From Candidatus Fraserbacteria bacterium (GTDB taxonomy: Bacteria > Bipolaricaulota > Bipolaricaulia > RBG-16-55-9 > JAJCYT01), in the NCBI GenBank assembly GCA_029262795.1, contig JAJCYT010000025.1, positions 23,264-87,263 on the forward strand: a DNA stretch of 64,000 nucleotides. The letters are read 5' to 3'. Shown here piece by piece: positions 56,743 to 64,000 of the stretch. Position 1 is the stretch's first letter. The number at the start of each line of letters is the position of its first letter. The notes below the pieces were generated by a model. That model was not told where the DNA came from. It worked only from the letters and a program-made list of their open reading frames with translations, and made no database searches. Position numbers and translations under genes: made by a program.

Positions 56743-59363
56743 TGCGATTTATTTATCCATGGGCGTTTTTAGGAATGGCTGCATTGCTTGGCCTGCTATG
56801 GTTTTTACGCTATCAATGGACGCAACGTCTGGGATTGGACCGAGCGGCTTTTGTGGTGCGTGTGCTTGCGCTTGTTGCGTTGGTCATCACGCTGGCCGGA
56901 CCACAATCCTCAAGTCGTGAGGCCGTTCGTTATGTGTATTTTGTGGTGGACCGATCGGCCAGTACCTCACTGTCCAGCGACGAAGACATTGTGATGCAGA
57001 CGCTGTCGCAATTTGAACAGAGTGACGAACGCACTCGCTACGGGGTGATTGTGTACGGCAAACAGGCTTTCATTGATCAACCCTTTTCCAGCAATCTGCC
57101 CTTGAATTTACAAACCACTATAGACCCATCGGCCAGTGACATGGCAGGTGCGTTGCGCTTGGCGTTGGAAACCCTTCCGAATGGGCTGCAACAAGGCGAA
57201 GGTAACAGTGTGGATATCGTATTGCTTAGTGATGGCCAGACCGACTCACAAAGCTTGTTGGGTGTGTTGGAACGCGCCCGCGATATGGGGGTGCGTATTT
57301 GGGTTCGACCGTTGGGCAATCGCACGTATGCTGATGTTCGTTTGGACAGTGTGCAACTGCCACGTGAGGTCACACCAGACCGCCGCTTTGAAGGGGTGGC
57401 CTATGTGTACACCAACGAGCCGACCGAAGGTGATTTGCTTATCTATCGCGACGAGCAGTTGCTGGAAGCCATTCCAGCCCAATTGGATGTGGGTGTCAAT
57501 GCGTTGCGTTTTGCAGATGAATTAACAGAACCAGGCCACCATCGCTATCAAGTCCGATTTAAAGCTGACAACGATGCCTTGCTGGAAAACAACGTGGCGT
57601 CTGATTTGGTGACCGTTTCCGGCAGCGCGGCCTTGCTGCTCTACGAACGACCGGATGGCAACGGAGAAGGCTTGTCTCGACTGCTGGATGCGTCAGGCTT
57701 TACGCATGAACGACGCGTCTGGTCTAACCCGAGTTTCAATTTGAGTGATCTGGCCAGCTACAAAGGCATCATTTTAAACAACGTTCCCTTAGAGCAATTG
57801 TCTACCGAAGCCATTGACACACTCAAAGCCTATACCAGTGAATTGGGCGGTGGTATTTGGATAATTGAAGGCCAGCAAGCGCTCGAAGGCGTGGATGAAA
57901 GCGAACTTGAAGAAATGTTGCCCGTGACCTTTGAAGGCCCACAACGCGATCAATTGCCTGGGGTGGCCATTTACTTCATTCTCGATCGCTCCAGCAGTAT
58001 GGGGCAAACGGCAGCTGCAGGCTCCGGCCTCAACAAGTTGGACGTGCTTAAAGAAGCGGCTGCCCAAAGTATTGAAGTATTGCGCGAGGAAGACTGGCTT
58101 GGGGTTAGTGTGTTTGATAGCTCTCACGAAGCAACGGTGCCAATTCAACCCTTGGCCAATCAACAGAATCGCCAGCGTATTTATTCCTTGATTAATCAAA
58201 TCAGTGCAGGTGGGGGCACCGACATGCTTCCGCCGTTGCTCGAAGCCCTGAATGAACTAAAGCGTATCCCTGCTCGAATCAAGCACATCCTGGTATTTTC
58301 AGATGGCAAAACTGTGCGGCAGGATCGCAATTTTCAAGAATTATTTGATGAATTGGCTGGCAGTGATGTCACTGTGTCCAGTATCGGGCTTGGTCAACAA
58401 CCCGACGAAGAAATGCTGGAAATGCTGGCCGAAGCCGGCCAAGGTGAAGTGTTTATGGTCCGCGATGTGACCCAGCTGCCAAAAATATCCGTGCGCGAAA
58501 CGCGCCGAATTGTGCAGCGTCGTTGGGTGGTGGGCAACTTTGCCACCGAAGCGGGCGCTTTTGGACAACTTCGCCTCAGTGGCTTTGATATCAATGCCAT
58601 GCCACCTGTATCGGGTTATGTGCAAACTTATGCCAAAGATTTGTCACAATCCGCCATCACGGTTGAGGGCAATCCTTTGTTGAGCTTCTGGCAATATGGT
58701 TTGGGACAAGTGGCCGTGCTCAACACCGACCTTGAAGGTGTGTGGACCGATCAATGGAATGGCTGGTCCCGCTTGTCCGAATTGGTGGGCGAGGTGATGT
58801 CTCAACTCTATGCCAACCCTGAATCCAATGCGGGCCTGGTGTTGCACAGTGAAGTGGATGGTAACAAACTCCACCTGCGACTCGATGCCAGTGACGGCAA
58901 TCGCTTTGTGAACCAGTTGGAAATTTCGGGCCAACTTCATGCCGATGAAGCTGAAGGCGATGCCAGTGCAGAATCTGTGCCCATTCAATTTACCCAGGTA
59001 GCCCCTGGCCAGTACGAAGCCACCGTTGAAAATATTCAACAGGGTCTTAGTTTGGTCAACTTGGAAGCCTTGCAGGAAGGCGAAATCGCCACCCAGCAGA
59101 CCCATGTGGTGTCCGTGCCATATCCTTTGGAATATCAAAATTTGGGCATCAATGATCAACTGCTTCGACAAATTGCCGATACCACTGGCGGTAAGGTGCT
59201 AGAGGATGAGCAAATTGACCTCGGCCCCATTGGTCGCGCCGGTCAGGTTCGTTATGAAGACTTGTGGCCTATCGGTCTAGGTATTGCCATGTTCTTGTTT
59301 ATGGGCGATTTGTTGCTGCGTAAAGTGCCTTTGGAAGCCTTGTTGGGGCGCGGTGGAGAATAG
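56742..59363 (+). CDS. VWA domain membrane protein
   Basis: FVVDRSASTSLSSDED and IYFILDRSSSMGQT MIDAS motifs; start overlaps upstream stop. Confidence 0.85.
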   Translation: MRFIYPWAFLGMAALLGLLWFLRYQWTQRLGLDRAAFVVRVLALVALVITLAGPQSSSREAVRYVYFVVDRSASTSLSSDEDIVMQTLSQFEQSDERTRYGVIVYGKQAFIDQPFSSNLPLNLQTTIDPSASDMAGALRLALETLPNGLQQGEGNSVDIVLLSDGQTDSQSLLGVLERARDMGVRIWVRPLGNRTYADVRLDSVQLPREVTPDRRFEGVAYVYTNEPTEGDLLIYRDEQLLEAIPAQLDVGVNALRFADELTEPGHHRYQVRFKADNDALLENNVASDLVTVSGSAALLLYERPDGNGEGLSRLLDASGFTHERRVWSNPSFNLSDLASYKGIILNNVPLEQLSTEAIDTLKAYTSELGGGIWIIEGQQALEGVDESELEEMLPVTFEGPQRDQLPGVAIYFILDRSSSMGQTAAAGSGLNKLDVLKEAAAQSIEVLREEDWLGVSVFDSSHEATVPIQPLANQQNRQRIYSLINQISAGGGTDMLPPLLEALNELKRIPARIKHILVFSDGKTVRQDRNFQELFDELAGSDVTVSSIGLGQQPDEEMLEMLAEAGQGEVFMVRDVTQLPKISVRETRRIVQRRWVVGNFATEAGAFGQLRLSGFDINAMPPVSGYVQTYAKDLSQSAITVEGNPLLSFWQYGLGQVAVLNTDLEGVWTDQWNGWSRLSELVGEVMSQLYANPESNAGLVLHSEVDGNKLHLRLDASDGNRFVNQLEISGQLHADEAEGDASAESVPIQFTQVAPGQYEATVENIQQGLSLVNLEALQEGEIATQQTHVVSVPYPLEYQNLGINDQLLRQIADTTGGKVLEDEQIDLGPIGRAGQVRYEDLWPIGLGIAMFLFMGDLLLRKVPLEALLGRGGE

Positions 59364-59394
59364 TTGAAAAATATAAAAACCATTTAAATAAATG

Positions 59395-59438
59395 AAAAGT
59401 CTCAATCCTTCGAATAATAAGGAAGGATTGAGACTTTT
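59395..59438. terminator. Bidirectional terminator of the MoxR operon
   Basis: AAAAGTCTCAATCCTT-cgaataataagg-AAGGATTGAGACTTTT, 16-bp perfect stem. Confidence 0.88.
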
Positions 59439-59496
59439 TTAAATTTTCTGAAAAACTCAATCAAATTCTTAATTGTAAAGTGATGTTGATTTTCTT

Positions 59497-60243
59497 TTAT
59501 GAAATGGGTTCACCCATCACCCAAAGATCGATTAAATCGTCAATCACGCCATCTTCAATTGTCTGATCTGCACCAGGAACTTGTGTCCCAGACACCCAAT
59601 AAGAAATGGCGTTCATGATTTCTTTGTCACCAATGATCTGATTGTCATCGATATCCAATGCTTCCATCAAAGGTTTAGGGCCATTGTTTTTAGGGCTTGG
59701 TGCGGGATCGGGTGCGGGTGTGCCACTGTCGATGATGTCACTAAAATCAGTGGTCCAGTACCACCACGCTAAACTGTTGGGCTCATACACCATTGAAATA
59801 CCAATTGCATGGGACCAGCAATTGAGCATGTTTAAGTGATGCCCCTGGGATTGACGCCAGACATCAAATACATCAACAGCGGTTTCAAATCCACCGGCAA
59901 TGTTTTCTGACATAAATCCAAAGTTAGATGGGTAGCCAGCGACCACAACACGTTGCCTTAAGGGCAGTTCGCCAGGGCAAGTATGAAGGGTGCAGTTGGT
60001 TTGAATCATGGCGTAATTATGTTGCTTGGCAGCCACAGATAGTGCAGGTGACAAGGCCAGCTGTTTCGAACTGCCACTGGGCCAAGGGATTAAATCTCGT
60101 CCGGACCAGCAAGCTTCAGACAGACTACGATATTCATTGATGATGGCTAAAAATTCCAACTCAGTGTTCGTTTGGGCATGAGCATCCAGTTTCGGTAATA
60201 GCAAAAGGGTGAATATAAACAGGCAAGCAAGGGTGGTTCGCAT
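59497..60243 (-). CDS. Secreted CAP (SCP/PR1) domain protein with dockerin-like C-terminal segment
   Basis: INEYRSLSEACW...SENIAGGFETAVDVFDVWRQSQGHHLNML; LDIDDNQIIGDKEIMNAISYW. Confidence 0.8.
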   Translation of the reverse strand: MRTTLACLFIFTLLLLPKLDAHAQTNTELEFLAIINEYRSLSEACWSGRDLIPWPSGSSKQLALSPALSVAAKQHNYAMIQTNCTLHTCPGELPLRQRVVVAGYPSNFGFMSENIAGGFETAVDVFDVWRQSQGHHLNMLNCWSHAIGISMVYEPNSLAWWYWTTDFSDIIDSGTPAPDPAPSPKNNGPKPLMEALDIDDNQIIGDKEIMNAISYWVSGTQVPGADQTIEDGVIDDLIDLWVMGEPIS

Positions 60244-60493
60244 ACATCCTCTTTCCATCACTAGCAGCGTGATCTGCAGTCTCTCTGCAAAAGTATGTCT
60301 GAGATGTCGTAAATCGCCGATGAACTGCTGCCGTGCAAAGTTAGATGTGTGTATCTTTTTCGTATCCACCATGAGCAATACGTAATGCCCATGTGTCATT
60401 TGTTGTGATGTGGACTACATTTAAGCGAGTTGACAGCGTGGGCGTTTGCGGCTATGCTGAAAGCGAAAATGTCCTTAGGGAGGGCTAAATCAC

Positions 60494-61438
60494 GTGAGCA
60501 AACCTTTGCTCATCGCTGGAAATGCAAACATCTCCTTGGCGCAGGAGATTGCCGATCATCTGGGGCTGCAGTTGTGTGAAGCCAAGATTCGGCGTTTTGG
60601 CGATGGAGAAGTTAGCGTCTATATCGAGCGGACGGTTCGTGGTCACGATGCCTACATTATTCAACCCACCTGCACCCCAGTCAACGACCATCTGATGGAA
60701 TTGCTTCTGATGACCGATGCCCTTAAACGTGCATCCGTTAATCAGATTACCGCAGTTGTTCCTTATTTTGGATACGCCCGGCAAGACCGAAAACACATAG
60801 GACGAGTTCCGATCAGTGCAAAATTGGTGGCCAATTTAATCCAGACCTCAGGGGCAGATCGCATGTTGACCCTTGATTTGCACGCGGGGCAGATTCAGGG
60901 TTTTTTCGATATTCCAGTTGATAATTTACGTGCTGATCCAATTTTTGCTCAGCACTTCAAAAAACTAAAAAACAATCCCGATGTGGTGGTCACGGCCCCT
61001 GACATTGGTGGAGTCAAACGTGCGAGGCAATTGGCTGAGCGGCTCAATTTATCCCTGGCTATTGTTGAGAAGCGCCGTCAATGGGAAGATGAAAAAACAG
61101 AAGTTATGTCCGTAATAGGTAATGTAGAAGGAAAAAAAGTATTGATTGTGGACGACATCATTGCTTCCGGTGGCACAATTATTAATGCCACCAATGCTTT
61201 GCTGGAAGGCGGGGCAAAAGAAGTTTGGTGTGCCTGCACTCACGCTGTTTTTACAGACACCGCTTTGGAAAAATTAAAAGCGTCACCTCTTAAAAAAGTG
61301 GTTGTCACCAATTCCATTCCTTCATTGCCTGACGAAGCACCTTTGGTCGAACGCATCTCCATTGGTCCATTGTTTGCCAAAACCATTCAGAGGGTGGGGC
61401 AAGGCGAATCTGTCAGTGAGTTGTTTCCGCACGATTAA
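60494..61438 (+). CDS. prs: Ribose-phosphate pyrophosphokinase
   Basis: YFGYARQDRKHIGRVPISAKLVANLI; VLIVDDIIASGGTIINA. Confidence 0.95.
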   Translation: MSKPLLIAGNANISLAQEIADHLGLQLCEAKIRRFGDGEVSVYIERTVRGHDAYIIQPTCTPVNDHLMELLLMTDALKRASVNQITAVVPYFGYARQDRKHIGRVPISAKLVANLIQTSGADRMLTLDLHAGQIQGFFDIPVDNLRADPIFAQHFKKLKNNPDVVVTAPDIGGVKRARQLAERLNLSLAIVEKRRQWEDEKTEVMSVIGNVEGKKVLIVDDIIASGGTIINATNALLEGGAKEVWCACTHAVFTDTALEKLKASPLKKVVVTNSIPSLPDEAPLVERISIGPLFAKTIQRVGQGESVSELFPHD

Positions 61439-61454
61439 ATGTATAGAGAACGTC

Positions 61455-61483
61455 TTGACCCAACAAGTACCAATGGGTTATAC
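61455..61483 (+). promoter_or_regulatory. Sigma70-like promoter of beta-helix gene
   Basis: TTGACC-N17-TTATAC. Confidence 0.5.
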
Positions 61484-61673
61484 ATAAAAGCAGGATATTG
61501 GCAGGACAATGTGAGTTAGGGGAAAAAAAATCAAGGAGGCGATGACTGACAAGCAAGTATCGTAAGCAAAATTAGCATGTGAAACAGGGTCTTGGGGGTT
61601 CATTGGATTTTGCACGCGATTATTCTAGATACCTTAGAGAGGGTTAAATATCTTTCCTTTTTAGGAGGTTGAC

Positions 61674-62756
61674 TTGAATCTTACTTCAAATCGATTCATC
61701 GTTTTTACATGGATGTTCTTGGCGCTGGCCATTGTGGTGGTGCCTGCACAGGCCCGCGATATTAGCGTATGCTCCGCAGGCTGTGCATTCAGTTCTGTTC
61801 AGGCCGCATTGGCATCGGCCAACCCCGCAGGCGGCGACACCATTCGTTTGGGTGGCGGCGTGTTTGTGGGGCCCATCCAAGTGGGGATTAATGTCGATAT
61901 CGTTGGTGCAGGCCAAGGTGTGTCTGTGGTCGGTGGCGGTATCATCATTGGCGGCATCGGCATCAGCGTTAAAGTTCAGAACTTAACTGTGACTCAGGGC
62001 CTCAATGGCTTGGCTGTTTTGGGTCTGTCCAACGTTATTGTTCAAGATGTTACGGTCGCTGCCAATATTTCTGATGGCATTTTGGCCAGTGATTTTGCAA
62101 ATGTTACGCTGTTTAATGTCACCGTTGCGAACAACGGCTTAAATGTGTTAGGTAATCCAATTGGCTCCGGCATTTCCCTAAATGGCGCTGCCACTTTAAA
62201 CACTTCGGTGGTTACCATAACTGGTAATGTTAGCGCGGGAATTGCGGCTTTTGGCAATTCAACCCTGAATTTGAGCACAGCCACAAACGTGGTTGGAAAT
62301 GGCTTGACGGAAGGGATTATTCCTGGCTTTGGCGGCGAGGGCATTGTTGTGGCAGGATCTGCCAATGCCAATATTGAAGGCACCACCGTTTCAGGCAATG
62401 GTGCATCGGGTATCGCGATATTGGAATCTGCAAGCGCTGATATTCGCAACTCAACCGTCGAAGGCAATGGTGGTCCGGGTATCCGCGTGGGTGGACCAGC
62501 CTCAGTCAATCCTGACTTTGCAGCAACGGCAACTGCCACCATCGAAAACAACATCGTTAATGGAAATGGTTCGCATGGGATCTTGATCGGCGATCCATCC
62601 AAGGTATTGGATACCGCCACCGCCACAGTCAACAGCAATGCGATGAACAACAACGGTGGCTGCGGTTTAGCGATTGATACTTCTGGTGGCTCTAGTGTGG
62701 AAGCCAACATCAACTTCGCCAACGGCAATGCCGAAGGCAGTACTTGCGAACTGTAA
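61674..62756 (+). CDS. Secreted right-handed parallel beta-helix protein
   Basis: AGGAGG then TTG; signal peptide; NNGLNVLGNPIGSGISL...NGNGSHGILIGDPSKV repeats. Confidence 0.8.
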   Translation: MNLTSNRFIVFTWMFLALAIVVVPAQARDISVCSAGCAFSSVQAALASANPAGGDTIRLGGGVFVGPIQVGINVDIVGAGQGVSVVGGGIIIGGIGISVKVQNLTVTQGLNGLAVLGLSNVIVQDVTVAANISDGILASDFANVTLFNVTVANNGLNVLGNPIGSGISLNGAATLNTSVVTITGNVSAGIAAFGNSTLNLSTATNVVGNGLTEGIIPGFGGEGIVVAGSANANIEGTTVSGNGASGIAILESASADIRNSTVEGNGGPGIRVGGPASVNPDFAATATATIENNIVNGNGSHGILIGDPSKVLDTATATVNSNAMNNNGGCGLAIDTSGGSSVEANINFANGNAEGSTCEL

Positions 62757-62787
62757 TTCCAGGGTTGAAATTTTCAAGGAGGAATAG

Positions 62788-64000
62788 ATGAAACAACAAC
62801 TAAAAACAAGACGTTCTTTCTTAAAAACCATTGGGGCAGGGGCTGCGACATTGTCATTAAGTAGCACCATTGGCCCATTTGTGCATGCACAAAACAACTT
62901 TGTGATTGGGATGGCCAACCCGCTGTCCACTTTCTTTGGAAAAGCGGCTGAAAAAGCGTTGCGTCTTCGCATTGGCCAACTCAACGGCAGCGGCGGCATC
63001 ATGGGCCGACAGGTTGAATTGGTCACATCCGACAGCGCTGGCCGACCTGACCAAGCCCTTCGCGCGGTTCAGGAATTGGCTCTATCTAAAGGTGCTGATG
63101 TGATGACCGGCTTTTTCTTTAGTGAAGAATTAACTGGCGCATTGCCATCCTTTGCTGCTTTTAGAAAATTATTCCTGGGCACGGGTGCTTCTACACCAAA
63201 CGCTTCGGTAGCAGTGCAACAGGATTATGACAACAACAAGTTTTTCTTCCGCATTGGTCCGGTAAACTCTTTGTTCATTTTGCAACTGATGGCCACGTTT
63301 GAAATTGGTTTTGTAGAAAATGGCCTGGGTTTGAACAAAGCTGCTGTACTGGCCGAAGACGCTTCCTGGACCTCTGCCATTACAGCTAGTTTGCCCTCTA
63401 TCTTGGGTGCTTTTGGCTCACAGGTAGAAGTGGTGGATACCATTCGCTATGCAGAAGACACGGCAGACTTTAGTTCCATCTTCAGTCGCGCCGTTGATTC
63501 TGGAGCGGACCACATCCTGACAGCCATGGCGCATACCGGCATTCGCCCCACCTCACAGTGGGCGGCTTCACAGGTGCCCTTGCCATTGATTGGTATCAAC
63601 GTGCAGGCACAGGATGGTGACTTTGACAACTTGAGCAACGGTGCTGCCGAATCGGTAATCACCTTTACCTCTGGTTCCAATACAGCCATTACGGACAAAA
63701 CCGTCCCGTTTGCAAATTCGTTTGCCGCCTTTAACGAAGTGTTCCCAGAAGTTACCATTCCTTCTTACAATGCGTTCATCAGTAGCGACGCTATTGATGT
63801 GTTGGTGGACAGCATTGAGCGTGCAGGTGTGTTCCCAGACACCGAGGACAACACCGATACCGTGATTGAAGCGATGGAGCAGGCAAGTGTGCTTGGCACC
63901 ACAGGCACTGTGGAGTTTTACCAGCTGAATGAAGTTGGCGTGTCCCCAATCCGCCCAGACTTGGCATTCCCGCACGATGTCCGTGTGGATAAGGCTCAGG
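62788..64000 (+). CDS. Tat-exported ABC transporter substrate-binding protein (branched-chain amino acid type), truncated by window end; absent from ORF track
   Basis: GGAGG then ATG; MKQQLKTRRSFLKTIGAGAATLSLSSTIGPFVHAQNNFVIGMANPLSTFFGKAAEKALRLRIGQLNGSGGIMGRQVELVTSDSAGRPDQALRA. Confidence 0.85.
   Translation, partial: MKQQLKTRRSFLKTIGAGAATLSLSSTIGPFVHAQNNFVIGMANPLSTFFGKAAEKALRLRIGQLNGSGGIMGRQVELVTSDSAGRPDQALRAVQELALSKGADVMTGFFFSEELTGALPSFAAFRKLFLGTGASTPNASVAVQQDYDNNKFFFRIGPVNSLFILQLMATFEIGFVENGLGLNKAAVLAEDASWTSAITASLPSILGAFGSQVEVVDTIRYAEDTADFSSIFSRAVDSGADHILTAMAHTGIRPTSQWAASQVPLPLIGINVQAQDGDFDNLSNGAAESVITFTSGSNTAITDKTVPFANSFAAFNEVFPEVTIPSYNAFISSDAIDVLVDSIERAGVFPDTEDNTDTVIEAMEQASVLGTTGTVEFYQLNEVGVSPIRPDLAFPHDVRVDKAQ

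Noticed and set aside
62042-62728. 228-aa minus-strand ORF opposite the beta-helix gene
   Set aside because: Shadow ORF of the repetitive beta-helix coding sequence.

Overview
A 64 kb stretch of bacterial chromosome, densely coding on both strands. I saw no rRNA, CRISPR array, prophage or insertion sequence. Housekeeping genes recognised from their translations: rnhB, an RNase Z-like gene, moaA, proS, pheS-pheT, ubiE/menG, an Asp23 family gene, a polyprenyl synthase, gpmI, leuB-like, leuS, prs and tRNA-Pro(UGG). There is also a MoxR/DUF58/VWA operon and many exported proteins: a 1.4k-residue lipoprotein with DUF11-like repeats, a collagen-like protein, a subtilase, an FG-GAP/ASPIC protein, a CAP-domain protein, a beta-helix protein and three YWTD-like lipoprotein paralogues. 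The most notable signal is a pair of unannotated leader-peptide ORFs. One is proline-rich (MNQLFLIQQTHFVRPISPFCFPTPPPLGE*) upstream of proS. The other contains Phe codons (MKWLKASPLRMVAHHFLFAPSGV*) upstream of pheST. Both follow good sigma70-like promoters, and both end in a CCCC(C)-loop-GGGG(G) hairpin that abuts the stop codon and is followed by a shared ATAA...CGCTTT sequence. This suggests a common attenuation mechanism for aminoacyl-tRNA synthetase genes. Other leads are a ~200-nt highly structured RNA candidate with its own terminator (about 29917-30130, minus strand), a duplicated lipoprotein + MPKLVL-HTH module with one decayed copy, a tandem pair of ~75-residue unknown proteins, and a dispersed ~26-bp palindrome. 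All calls come from reading the sequence; no searches or folding programs were run.
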